Shown: positions 10,701-21,031, numbered from the stretch's first letter. The stretch: DNA of 24,554 nucleotides from Oppiella nova (GCA_905397405.1 CAJPVJ010000470.1:1-24554), one strand, 5' to 3'. Notes: a model not told the origin generated them from the letters alone. A program made the numbers and translations.

Positions 10701-10755
10701 CAAGTTTCAATTCATTCATTGCTAACAAATACTTAGTTTTAGAATAGCTATGCAT
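7731..10755 (-). CDS. GBA-like: DM9/DUF3421 domain fused to glucosylceramidase (GH30)
   Basis: Exons on the minus strand: 10755-10342, 10268-9606, 9481-9309, 9224-9088, 8487-8192 and 8120-7731. From the Met at 10719 this gives 678 aa; human GBA1 is 536. Residues 1-22 are a hydrophobic signal peptide ending CWA. Residues 25-170 are two DM9 repeats (LPPNSV, FYVSRALY, PGRY, GKEY, FEVL, then VPKGAIESG, YGWGGAEY, YEML). From residue 184 a full lysosomal glucosylceramidase follows, with the four N-terminal cysteines conserved (184, 197, 199, 205), FGFGGAFTDA, the acid/base Glu425 in QNEP and the nucleophile Glu525 in LATEACV. The enzyme class hydrolyses glucosylceramide in lysosomes. DM9 proteins include mannose-binding lectins, so sugar binding is inferred. 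The fusion joint lies inside exon 2, so it is not a gene-model merger. A start at 10755 would add 12 residues. Confidence 0.9.
8488..9087 (-). other. Long intron 4 of the DM9-glucosylceramidase gene
   Basis: At 600 bp this is the longest intron of the gene; the others are 71 to 127 bp. Most of it is A/T-rich. The end next to the exon 4 donor (9006-9070) is an unexpected G+C-rich patch with five CCGGG motifs, described as a separate feature. No coding sequence is visible. Confidence 0.65.
9004..9084. repeat. G+C-rich CCGGG-repeat patch in an intron
   Basis: Five CCGGG copies at 9006, 9019, 9046, 9056 and 9066, several extended as CCGGGAG, lie within 65 bp of otherwise A/T-rich intron. It may be a remnant of a dispersed repeat; I do not recognise the family. 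Confidence 0.5.
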
Positions 10756-10797
10756 ACAATTTGCAAATGAATTGCTCTATTGATCTCATTATTCAGG

Positions 10798-10805
10798 TTT
10801 ATATA
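10798..10805 (-). promoter_or_regulatory. TATA box of the DM9-glucosylceramidase gene
   Basis: The minus strand reads TATATAAA here, about 43 bp upstream of the ATG at 10755 and 79 bp upstream of the ATG at 10719. A transcription start near 10770 would fit either start codon with a short leader. Confidence 0.45.
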
Positions 10806-12353
10806 AGAATTGTGCTGGGTGATAATAACAATAAACTAAAAATTGTTTATCACTTTCTTAGCTCTCAATTCCGTTTGAAGTCGAGTCAACCAAATTCTAG
10901 CAATCAAATTAACCAGCATATAATTCTACTGTATAATCTTTTATAATAACAAAATTTATTTTTTGGTTTAATTAACGAATAATATATTCATTAAAATTAC
11001 AATATTATTTACTCATTTAATATTTTTTAAACGGAGTTATTTAATGAACCCTGTCTGTTCCATTGTTTAATAATCTATTTTATTTCCATTATTAGAACAA
11101 ATATTTGTTATCTTAAGTGAATTGACATTTGTTAGACATTTAATTAAATGCTCATCGAATTAAAAAAAAGTAGTCCATATGAACTTAATATCCTTGTTCA
11201 TATTTCGCAATTTTTCTAACAATTCTATAGTTTTAAAGAATAGTTTTTTATTACAAATAGAAATACAAAGTAATGTATTTTAATAAAAACTTTATTTTAA
11301 ATAGGAATATGCATTGACATCAATTTTACCCCAAATAAATAAATATGTATAACAAACAATACCCTATATCCCGTATTCTTACACTTGAAAAGTTTAAGTG
11401 CATATTAAATGATGCTTGGTGCCATTCGTTTCTATGCCTACAGAAACTGTTCGCAACATTTACTGTTAAGAAAATTCAATATAAATGTAAAATATTGGTC
11501 GTATCAGCAAAATATTACAAAATATGTTTTCGTTGTCAATGTATAGGAAAAGTATTGACAATTTGATACTTGAATCGCAAATAGGATATGAGATTTGAAT
11601 GCCTTAGTAATGATGACCTTTCGATGCACTTAATGTCCTTTTTATGTATTCATACAATTGTTTGCAATAATTGTTGTGCCATCAAAATACTATAGTATAA
11701 ACACAATTGTGGCTCATATTCATTAATTGTTACTGCTTAATTTGTACAAACATTTATAAGAGAATCTTTGAACAAAACTAATCTGGCTATTTTATAGCTT
11801 TATTGTGACATTCAAATGAAATATTTGAATAAGTACTACTCGTTAGTACTGCATATTAAACTGTATTCCCCATAAATACATGACTTTCAGACTGAAACCC
11901 AACAGAATACAAGTGCAGAATAGTTGAGTTTCTCAAACTCACAAACTCTGTCATATGTTGCATGCATTCGCTGTCAAATGCTTACTGAATACAGTGCAGT
12001 ATTCTGTAATGTAATACCAATTCAGTCAATGCATTGGAGGCACACATGAGAGCAGTGTTGAGCCAATAGATGGCACGCGTGTAGTCATAACACAAACACA
12101 ATCTGACAGACAGAGAGACAGTGTGTGAGTGAATGAGTGTTGCATTGAGTGTTGCATCTCATGAACGCCAAACCAAACACATTGCCATCACTTTGTTGTC
12201 ACAGTTGTTCAGCTCAACTGACAGTCATATCACAGTCACTGCAGTGCTGGCAATGTATACCATTGTATGGTATGGTGTGTCCAACAGTGTGTCCAACAGT
12301 CCAACACCACTGACCACTCGAGTCATGGCATCCATTGATGACTGAGTGAAGAC
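10806..12353. other. Intergenic region between the divergent glucosylceramidase and Vav genes
   Basis: About 1.5 kb with no supported gene. I looked for an exon encoding a calponin-homology domain for the Vav gene on the plus strand and saw none. The right end (about 11,900-12,350) is less A/T-rich, with purine-rich runs (GACAGACAGAGAGACAG) and a 12-base tandem repeat, GTGTCCAACAGT twice at 12277-12300. It is likely the Vav 5' leader or promoter. Confidence 0.5.
12277..12300. repeat. 12-bp direct repeat, two copies
   Basis: GTGTCCAACAGT occurs twice in tandem (12277-12288 and 12289-12300), followed by a partial copy CCAACA, just upstream of the Vav start codon. Confidence 0.7.
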
Positions 12354-14619
12354 ATGTCTGAAGTGAGCACAGAGTTGACGGGCAATGGCTTGGGTGGGGG
12401 CAGTGGGGAGAGAGTGCAGCCGCATATGGTGGTCGTGGACTTCCCGCCCCTCCACACGGCCTCCGGGGGCCCACTCCTGACCACTACTGTGCCTCTGAGT
12501 GGCGCACAACTGCGCACTCATGAGGAGGAGATCTACGAAGACCTGTGTTATGTGACACTGCGGTTGGGTCGGGACAGGGATCGCGTGTTGGGAAGCATTC
12601 CTCTCGAGCCCATCGAGAAGAGGGACTATTGTGTGAAAGAGTTGGTCGAGACGGAGAAGAACTACTGCGAGGCTCTCAATATGATTGTCAACCAATTCAT
12701 ACAACCCTTAAGCAAACTGTTGAGGACTACGGACCGCAACACTATCTTCCAGTCCATCAAACACTTGTATGACATCCACAGCCGCTTCTACACCGACCTC
12801 TGCCAGTCATGTCAGGCCTCGTCCTCCATGTGCTCACCTGTCAGTGCGTCCAACGGGTCGGCCAACACGTGTCACACCAACGGATCCACTAATTGTCATA
12901 ACTTTAAGATCAGTTCGAGTTTTATTCAATTCAAGGATAAGTTCATTATATACGGCGAGTACTGCGCGAACCTCCCGAAGGCTCAGACACTGGTGGATAG
13001 CCTGTGCGGAAGGGACGACACGATCGCACAGGCCGTCCACAAGTGCGAGATGAAGGCCAACGACGGGAAGTTCAAACTGCGAGACCTGTTGTCGCTTCCG
13101 ATGCAACGAATACTCAAATACCACTTATTGCTGTCACAACTCATTAAGACCACAGTCGACACCCACGACGACTACCAGGGCCTCCAGAGGGCCCACCTGG
13201 CGATGGTTGACTTGGGGCAGTACATCAACGAAGTGAAGCGCGACTCAGAGACCCTCACCATCATCGCCGACATCCAGGCCTCCATCACCGACTTGGATAT
13301 GCCCGACAATACACAACTCCAACACTACGGACGCCTCCTCAAGGACGGGGAGCTCAAGATCAGGGCTCACGACGAGACCCGACTCAAGACGCGCTACGTC
13401 TTTGTGTTCGACAAAGTGATGCTAATGTGTAAATCGATTCGAGGGGAACAGTACTCCTATAAGGAGGCGCTCATTCTCGCCGACTATCAGGTATGACATG
13501 TTTGCATGTATGGTGTGGTCTGTTGTATGGCATGTGTTGATGTGTGGGATGTGTTGACAGATCGAAGAGCAGTGCATTTCGAGCACAATCTCGAAGCTGA
13601 CGAAGCAGTGGACGAATGGCTGGAATCTAGTGCACAGACAGCACAAGAAGACGTATATGTTTTACGCCAAAACAGATGACATGAAACACAAGTGGATCGA
13701 AGCCATCAACAAAGCGCTGGACAACGACTGTCCGCTGGCGTGTCGTGAGGGCTATACTGACCACACGTTCGCGATGTTTACGTTCCCGTCGATCACCACA
13801 TGTGTTGGTTGTCAGCAACTCCTCAAAGGAGTCTTCTTTCAGGGCTATCAGTGCACTGTATGTCATATCGCAGTCCACAAGGAGTGCATCACATCCGTGC
13901 CCTCATGTGGCGCACCATCACTGCCTCCGCGCCCACCACTGCCGCCGTCGAGTCCGGGGCTGTCGTTGAACTCATTCAACGAAGACGACACTCACAGTAA
14001 TGGCGGCGCCTCTGACGCCAACCTTCGCCTGTCGTACGAAAGCCCCACATCTCTGGATGTGTTTGGCGTTCACCAGCAAAGTCAGGAACAGGCCCTCAAT
14101 CTGGAGGACTACGACTGGTTCGCCGGTCCGCTCGACAGAGAGAGCGCACAGTCGACGCTCGAGAACATGAGTAACGGCTCGTTTCTGGTGAGGATATCTC
14201 CGAAACAAAGGGGCAGTTATGCCATTAGTCTGAACTATTCGGGTCAAGTGAAGCACATGCGGGTGCAACAGACCAATGATCACCAGTACTACTATCTGTC
14301 GGAAACGCGGTATTTCAAGACTATCACCGATTTGGTGGTGTATTACGAGGAGAACAGTTTGTGCGAGTCTTTCAACTTAGTCGATACTAATCTCATGATT
14401 CCCTACAAGAAGGCATTGAGTGCCGAAGCCGTCGCCTACGCCATAGCCCTCTACAGTTTCACCGGCAGTTCAGCCAATCTGTTGGACCTGAGGAAAGGCG
14501 ATAGAGTAGCCATACTGTCGAAGGCTGGGGAGAGTAAGGGCTGGTGGAAGGGACAGATCAACGACAGGGTCGGCTACTTTCCATTGGCTTACGTCACACA
14601 AACGCAGGACATGTTATGA
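12354..14619 (+). CDS. Vav: Vav-family Rho/Rac guanine nucleotide exchange factor, no CH domain seen
   Basis: Two exons, 12354-13490 and 13561-14619, joined over a 70 bp GT-AG phase-0 intron, encode 731 aa. Domains in order: an acidic regulatory motif with EEEIYEDL (Tyr61, matching the autoinhibitory tyrosine of Vav1); a DH domain at about 92-305 (ELVETEKNYC, LLSLPMQRILKYHLLL, NEVKRDSETL); PH at about 325-435 (DGELKI); a C1 zinc finger at 448-495 (H and Cys pattern intact); a proline-rich RPPLPP; SH2 at 565-655 with FLVR (Arg590 for phosphotyrosine); and a C-terminal SH3 at 672-727 (ALYSF, GWWKG, YFP). In-frame TGA codons lie just upstream of the ATG. Vav proteins link tyrosine kinases to Rac activation. 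The calponin-homology domain and the N-terminal SH3 of mammalian Vav are absent. A Ser/Asn/Cys-rich insert of about 35 residues interrupts the DH at 150-186. Confidence 0.9.
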
Positions 14620-14623
14620 TGTT

Positions 14624-14648
14624 TTCATTCATTCATTCATTCATTCAT
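14624..14648. repeat. (CATT)n microsatellite
   Basis: Six tandem CATT units lie a few bases after the Vav stop codon, in the probable 3' UTR. Confidence 0.8.
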
Positions 14649-14869
14649 ATGATGGTTGAAGTGATTGAAGTGAGGAAATGAATGCCGACACCAATGCCTT
14701 CACACCATTCACAACATCGCCTCAATTGGTGTTCAATAACACAACGAATAGCACAACAATTCATGACTCAAATACTGTACACATTTTAAGGACTTTATTG
14801 TCACATAAAGTCGTGTTTAAGTTTATATACATATTTACTTTATTAGAAATTAATTTTTATTATTAATTT

Positions 14870-14875
14870 AATAAA
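14870..14875 (+). terminator. Poly(A) signal of the Vav gene
   Basis: AATAAA about 250 bp after the stop codon, at the end of the moderately A/T-rich 3' UTR. Confidence 0.5.
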
Positions 14876-14879
14876 ATTT

Positions 14880-17014
14880 GACGTTTTTCTAATGAATTAT
14901 ATTTTGAATTTTGAATTAAAATGTTTGAACTTTAAATGAAGTTGTTTCTAAATATAGTTGCATAAATCTTTTAGTTAATTAGATATTATGCTATGCTTTT
15001 GGTATTAAATCAATACTTTTAACGAAAACAAAAACTATCAGTTTGTTTGGCTCTGAGTTGATTACAATAAATTGTTTAGATAGCAAAACACAGACAAGTA
15101 CTGTATTTAATTGAATTTCTCTCAAACATGAGACTAATTAACCCAAAAGTTTGACGTGAGATGCAAAAGAAACATCTCATGTCTTGTCTTATTAATTACG
15201 AACACAGCTTAACATCACTCGTAAACCTTATCTAAATTACAGGATATTGTAGTTTATAAATGATAAACAATATAGCACTCAAACATGAGCCACAGATACA
15301 AACATTAAATTTTCAGAAAATTTCATTCATTACATTTTCTATCACATCAAATATTCAATTTCTTATTATTCATAAATCATTCATATTTTGTGACTCGAGG
15401 GCACTATATAATATCTAAACAAACACTACAGTACCAAGTGAATATTTCCAATAAAATCATAGCAAAACAGATTCCAATTACTATGAAAATTTTGTGAGAA
15501 GTTTATTATACTGTATTATGGAGTTATACAGTACATATTGTATATTTAACATAAACAATCTATAACTTAGCAAAAATATTTTGTTTACGGTATATTATAT
15601 AAAATGAATCACAGAATAAATAAATATAGAATATTATTTAGTTATTACTAACAGAATCATCACTTCCCTCCTTATGTTTACTGTACTTTAAACTTTAATT
15701 TTTATATAATATGTTCTATAATTTATAGTCTATAAATACTGTATCATTTTGTATAATTTGTCAAATTTATATTTATAAAGTGTTTGTTTGTATTATACTG
15801 TAGAAATACATCATTATAAACAAATGAAGTATGTTATTTGGAAAATGTAATAATTTAATTAGAAAATTTATTATAATTATATTAAAATATAAACTAAATT
15901 TAATATGGTACAGTATTACTAAACCATATTAGAAAATTTATAATATAAATGCAACACTAGTACAGAAGTATACAATGTTGACTCTACTGTATATGTCATG
16001 ATATCTAAATTACACTTTTAATATTTGCATTGCTGTAGAGATTTATTAATAATTTTTGAATAAAACAAACTATTCTTATAATATAAGATATTATATAATA
16101 CTATATAGATTCCAAGTCCTATATATTGTATTGATATACAGAATCATACAGTATGAATGAGTGCATATTTAGATTGGATATTTTGCTAGTTTTATAAATG
16201 TTTTGAATCTCAACACAACATATCATTCAATCATTCCTTTTGGAAACAATTTGTAAAAACCTTGTCTTTCATTAGAGAATGTCAACCAAACATTGAATTG
16301 AGTGGAAAATGTGATAAATTATAGTATATTATCTATAGTTATGTTTGTTCACCGTTCACTCATTTCTTTTGATGTCTTTTCAAACATTAAGACCAATAAA
16401 TCACTTTTATATTATGTTTTTATTTCCTTTTAAACTAAAAATGGATATGCTTTTATAATAATTAAAATTTTAAATAATGTATAAATCTTTACGAAGATGT
16501 TAGATATAAATACTTAAATAACAGCGTTATTGATTTAATAATTAGAATAATCCTGATAACCTATCAGTGATAAATGTTGAAAATTAAATAGAATTTACGG
16601 TCTTTACTTTCAATATGATTTAAATTATTAAATTAAAATTAATTAAAAGATAACCGTAAATTATAAATCACTATTGTTTACCTATGAATTAACAATCATT
16701 AATAATAAATTAACATAAATTTTCATTAAATAATAAGGACATTATTTAATATTGTTTAATTTGAAATATACTGTCAATAATGTAAACTGTCTAATGTAAA
16801 AATATTTGGTAAATATAGTCTTCTTAGGTTTATGTGTACAATACTAGTAGTGATTCTTAGTGTGTATAGATTCTTTCAATACATCAAGTAATATTGAATT
16901 TTTGAAATGTCAAATTAGTTTACTATTAATTTACAATATTTGTATTTCAAGACTGGCCTATCATATACTATGAACTCTTTGGATCAAAAGGTATTACAAT
17001 TGTATAGAATATTC
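14880..17014. other. Gene-free A+T-rich region
   Basis: About 2.1 kb without a supported gene. It holds ten TACAGTA or TACTGTA heptamers between 15,099 and 16,153, and an inverted repeat of AATTTACGGT (16592-16601) with ACCGTAAATT (16653-16662). No RNA gene was recognised. Confidence 0.6.
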
Positions 17015-17020
17015 TTTATT
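17015..17020 (-). terminator. Poly(A) signal of the Cys-rich membrane protein gene
   Basis: Plus-strand TTTATT reads AATAAA on the coding strand, about 55 bp after the stop codon at 17076. Confidence 0.55.
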
Positions 17021-17075
17021 AATTGATATGAAATGTATGAAATAAAATATATAATGTGTATACAAAATAAACTTT

Positions 17076-17585
17076 TCATCTAAAATACATTCTGCGCCGA
17101 AAATAGCGAAACATACATAATATTTGAATGAATAAAATAATGAGAAAAAGTGTGATTATAAGGGCTAACAGCCAGACTGGGAAATGGCATTTAGGCGTTG
17201 CGTACGGAAAGTCTATTTGACACTTCACTTGGCTTTGTGTCCATTCATTCACTGCACGTTTCCATTGGTCATCAAAGTCTTCGTATAAAGTTTGAGAGCA
17301 CTTGTGTTGGGCGACCACTAGTTGGCAATCATAAGTTTGCCACATTAGACAGCACTGCACTCTCATCAGGGTATCATTATTTGCCCCCTCAGACCAAACA
17401 GAGTTATAGTTCCAGTCACTCAAAGCAGATTCATAACAATGATCCAGATCATATTGGTTCTCAGTATAACAGCTGCCATTATTTGGTGGTATCACTAATT
17501 GTTTGCATTGAATTGGATTTAGTTGCAAAATAAGTAGGCATATATTCACATGTAATAGTGAATAAAAATAATTGAGTTCAAACAT
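17076..17585 (-). CDS. Small single-pass Cys-rich membrane protein, CC-x2-W-x3-DC family (member 1)
   Basis: A single 169 aa exon with an ATG at 17585. It has an N-terminal hydrophobic signal peptide (about 1-26), then an extracellular region with eight cysteines (39, 50, 78, 79, 87, 96, 122, 133). A transmembrane helix at about 135-158 is followed by a short basic tail, RYFRRRMYFR. The cysteine spacing C-x10-C-x27-CC-x7-C-x8-C-x25-C-x10-C nearly equals that of the protein at 21721-22251. The two also share W and DC inside the CC-x7-C block, so this is a real family, not a chance frame. TATATAAA at 17641-17634 is a plausible TATA box and AATAAA a poly(A) signal. Function is not recognised; four disulfides and membrane tethering are inferred. 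Confidence 0.75.
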   Translation of the reverse strand: MFELNYFYSLLHVNICLLILQLNPIQCKQLVIPPNNGSCYTENQYDLDHCYESALSDWNYNSVWSEGANNDTLMRVQCCLMWQTYDCQLVVAQHKCSQTLYEDFDDQWKRAVNEWTQSQVKCQIDFPYATPKCHFPVWLLALIITLFLIILFIQILCMFRYFRRRMYFR

Positions 17586-17633
17586 ATCTATACAGTGAAC
17601 ACATTGTATTGATAAGTAAAAAGTATTGTAATA

Positions 17634-17641
17634 TTTATATA
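17634..17641 (-). promoter_or_regulatory. TATA box of the Cys-rich membrane protein gene
   Basis: TATATAAA on the minus strand about 50 bp upstream of the ATG at 17585, the same type of spacing as at the DM9-glucosylceramidase gene. Confidence 0.4.
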
Positions 17642-17833
17642 ATTGTTTTATTTAATTTATATGATTGTTGTTATATTATTGGCAAAAATATATTTGTTTG
17701 AATTCATTTGTGAGACAATTAATTCAATTATTAATACATTCAGTGCTCATATAGTCTTCAAAATGAATGTATACTTCACGTGATTGTCTTGAGTTAAAAT
17801 GCAGTCTATGGTAACGTTATCACCAGAATTGTT

Positions 17834-18046
17834 ATGTCATTATGTGATGACAAAGCATTAGAATTAGTACTAAATGTTGATCATATTTGTGATAATAACA
17901 CATTTTGCCATTCATTTGAGGTTCATATTCTATATAACATATGCCAAATTTCCAACAGAAAGTACATTTCAACTCTGCTTTCTAATATAATCACTAATGA
18001 ATATTATAACATCGTTGAAATGTACTCTCTATTTGAAATCACCTAA
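17834..18046 (+). other. Weak 70-codon open frame
   Basis: An ATG-initiated frame with four cysteines and no domain I recognise. The DNA is a little less A/T-rich than its surroundings. A different frame just upstream (from 17802, reading MQSMVTLSPELLCHYV) ends inside it, which could mean a frameshifted relic. No splice, promoter or paralog support was found, so it may be chance. Confidence 0.15.
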
Positions 18047-19027
18047 TAACATTATATTATAATGAATATATATATTATTATATTATATTATATTAAAATC
18101 AACATTTATTTTATTTAGTATTTTCTTGTATGTAGCATTGAATTAATTTCCTTATTTCTTAAACATTATAATTTTTTTTATAGTACAGTATATTACAGTA
18201 TAATTTATACTTGTACTGTAAGTTTCATATATGGAAACCAATGATAAACAATTTTATTAAATTAAATTTTAATCAATATTTTATATTTTTATAAGTCTTT
18301 ATCCAAAAGAGGCAAAAAATGAGAAATGTCAGAAATACTTATTTTGATGTTATGGATACATTTGCTTCGAATAAAACACTTCCGTATTCTTAGAACAATA
18401 CTATATTAAGCACTCATTTGTCTAAAACTCAATTTTTAATTCAAAACATATAAAAATAGTGGCATAATTTGAACCTTTAAATATAGTGTATTCTTGATAT
18501 CTAGGTATTGCTTATAATGTATTACAAATTATAATAAAATATAAATAGAAATAAATGGTGTTATAAATACAGTATTATGAATGAAAACAAAAAAGTAGTA
18601 AAAATATTCTATAAATAAATAGTTTGTATGATTATATTGAGTAAAACTTGTTATCCAACAATAAACTACATTCAATTAAATTGATTTACGGTATAATGTA
18701 TAGCTTATGTTTTACATTTGTTTTGTAATAAATAGATCTCATAATGCACTGAAAATGAAATGCAGTAAATATTTCAATAGAAATACCGGTTTTAGAAACA
18801 CTAATCTCAAATAAAAGTTGGAATCTTACTTGTTAGATATAATAGAATTTATATTTGTTATATTACTTAAATTCACTTTATTATCGTCAATGAACATTTC
18901 AGGTAATTAATTGTTAATTAATTCAATATATTAATTAATTAAATTTGTTCTAAACTATTATTACTTAAAAATTATTTTCATAAATAAGGCTCTAATAATT
19001 TTTACAATAATTGTGTAAAACAAGTAG

Positions 19028-19112
19028 AAATAAGAGTTGAATTCTATATTTAGTGATAAAACACTTAAAAGAGTGTTTTATTCGTGAATTCAAATATATT
19101 TAACTCTTATTT
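19028..19112. repeat. Imperfect foldback with a perfect inner hairpin
   Basis: AAATAAGAGTT at 19028-19038 is complementary to AACTCTTATTT at 19102-19112. Inside, ATAAAACACT and AGTGTTTTAT form a perfect 10-bp stem with a 6-base loop. GAATTC also occurs on both sides. It may be a very short miniature transposon or a decayed one. Confidence 0.55.
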
Positions 19113-19502
19113 TCTAATTATATTTTGTTTCTCATTCACACAATTGGAGGAAAAAAACAAATTTATAGTTTTAGGATTTAGTGTTACATTTATATCACGA
19201 TTTCCTAAGCTATATAATCTTAGTTAAAATCGAAATTTTTTTCACTTTTCTCAAAGTAAAACTTTATAGTAAAATTCATCTAATACATTACATTGTATTC
19301 ACAATATTTGAATATAAAGTGAGATATTTTGAAAATATGTTTAAAGTAAGTTTTTAAAGTTTCTTTGCTTATATTAATAAAATTGTAAATTTTAGCATAT
19401 ATTTATTTAAATATTTTTATAATTTAAATAATTTTTATTAAAGAATTTATATTATAGATTAAATATAATATATTTAATAGACATATAAAATTCTTATATA
19501 TA

Positions 19503-19979
19503 GCGGGTATCCCATTTGATCCGAACTACTTTTAATTTAAATTAAAAATATTTACAATTATATTATGATAACAAAAACTATGCCAAAACGTTGGAAATTT
19601 ATTAATATTTTATGTACGATTTATAACATTTGCACAAAATGCCTACCCTGGTCCTAATTTTAGTTTTAATGCATGCATGTCTGTTTTTCGTAATACCATA
19701 GTAATACAGTATTACTAATACTACTGTCACTGAATGATCGCATCAATTGAATCAGTGCTTGTGCTCTAAGAAATTCACGAATTTTTATGCATAAAAAGCA
19801 GACATGCATGCAGTAAAACTATAATTATGACCAGGGTATGAATTTTACGAATATTCCGTAAATTGTAAACAAAATATTAATAAATTTCCAACATTTTAGT
19901 GTACTTTTATTTAACATAAAATAATTGTAAATATTTTTAATTTTATTTTAAAGTAGTTCGGATCAAAAGGGACACACAA
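19503..19979. mobile_element. 477-bp foldback MITE with TA target-site duplication
   Basis: Arms 19503-19688 and 19793-19979 are long imperfect inverted repeats, nearly base for base over about 185 bp. Shared blocks include TTTGATCCGAACTACTTT, AAAATATTTACAATTAT, TTGGAAATTTATTAATATT, TACCCTGGTC and GCATGCATGTCTG. TA dinucleotides flank it at 19501-19502 and 19980-19981, as for Tc1/mariner-type target sites. The middle has no coding capacity and holds the hairpin GTAATACAGTATTAC at 19701-19715. It is non-autonomous and ends about 100 bp before the exon at 20077, so it lies in that gene's first intron or promoter. Superfamily assignment rests only on the TA and is tentative. Confidence 0.8.
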
Positions 19980-20076
19980 TATAAAATTTATATTGTTGAT
20001 AATTCTTTATCGTATTATACTTATTTTTAAAGTCTTATAAATTAAATAATAATATTTTAAAAGTTTTATTTCTTAG

Positions 20077-20936
20077 CGTTTGTATTGAGTACGTGCAAAA
20101 GCGCCCCCACCGGTGGTTACGGTGCTTCATCAGGAGGTGGGGGCGGATATGGAGGCTTATCAAGTGGAGGGAGTAGTGGTGGTGGAAGTAGTGGTGGCTA
20201 TGGGGGCGGAAGTATTATCAATGTGGGCGGAAGTGGTGGGTTGAGTGCAGTGTCAAACACTGGTCCCATTCCGGCTGCCATTCAGTCCTCGCATACGGTT
20301 GAGATCCAAACGGTTCCCATTCCTTACAATCCCGTAGAACCACAGGTCATCGAAGTGGACGCCAATGTCATACCCCTTACCATTCACTTCAAGTCTGCGT
20401 CCAGTAATATAAATGTTTTGCAGAGCCATTTGCCCGGACAGGTAGGGGATGTTCAGCAGACATCGTCCGAAGACGAGCCCCACCACCTGCTGCATGAAGT
20501 GACCAAACCTATCATACAAGAAGTCCGAGAAGTCATCACTCCGTATAGGCGTGTCGTCCAAGAGATACGACCCGTTCAGGAAGAGATACAGACTATTGTG
20601 GCCAGAGGTGAGCACCGACAACAACAGCAACAGTTTCAACAGCAGCACCAATTACAACAGCAAAGTAACTTTGATTATGGAGGCAGTCCTTTCATGACAA
20701 GTGGGCGAACAGTGGCATCGGGTGGTGGCTATGGAGGTGCAGCCATCAATGGGGGCAGTGGTGGATATGGCGGCAGAAGTAGTGTCAGTATTTTGAGCGG
20801 AGACGCCGCACTTTCGGCCGGATCTCCACCTCTGACAACATTTTCAGCCGGAAGTGCCACCAAAAAGTCCAAAACTTCAGACACCAGCGGTTCTGTTGCT
20901 CAGGAAAGGACTAAAGATTATGCAAAGTCTTCATAA
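20077..20936 (+). CDS. Glycine-rich secreted-type protein, IQE-module family (5' exon missing)
   Basis: The open exon starts after a good acceptor (TTTCTTAG, ending at 20076) in a phase needing one base from an upstream exon that would carry the ATG and most of the signal peptide. It starts FVLSTCKSAPTGGYG, the likely end of that signal. A Gly/Ser block with GGYGG and GGLSSGG follows. Then comes the conserved module: VEIQTVPIPYNP, IEVDAN, IHFKSASS, NVLQSH, TSSEDEPHHLLHEVTKPIIQ, ITPYRRVVQEIRPVQEEIQT and VARGEH. A Gln-rich stretch and a second Gly block end in KDYAKSS. Paralogs lie at 84-656 and 23664-24442. AATAAA at 21032-21037 lies about 95 bp after the stop. I do not know a function; a cuticular or extracellular structural role is a guess from composition. 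Confidence 0.8.
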
Positions 20937-21031
20937 ATAACTCTCATATTCATATCAATAGTGCATTGATTTGATAGTAGTTTTCATTTTTATTACATTT
21001 ATGTAAATACATTTATAAGTTGTAAACCTTT

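Larger units (their letters stand above)
17642..19502. other. A+T-rich intergenic region
   Basis: No firmly supported gene. It has a weak 70-codon frame at 17834-18046 (separate entry), an ATT-rich run near 18060-18100, four TACAGTA/TACTGTA heptamers at 18,184-18,574, and a hairpin at 19028-19112. The first exon of the glycine-rich gene at 20077 may lie here, but I could not identify one with an ATG, a signal peptide and a phase-1 donor. Confidence 0.5.

Noticed and set aside
10761-10946. 61-codon plus-strand frame
   Set aside because: It covers the TATA box and promoter of the minus-strand gene and has no recognisable content.
11345-11566. 73-codon plus-strand frame between the glucosylceramidase and Vav genes
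   Set aside because: No domain, paralog or splice support; A/T-rich composition typical of chance frames. It also shows no calponin-homology features, which I checked for Vav.
12133-12345. 70-codon frame just upstream of the Vav start
   Set aside because: It overlaps the probable 5' leader and tandem repeat, has no recognisable domain, and is in a different reading context from the Vav exon.
14678-14866. 62-codon frame after Vav
   Set aside because: Low-complexity Thr/Asn sequence in the likely 3' UTR, ending at the poly(A) signal.
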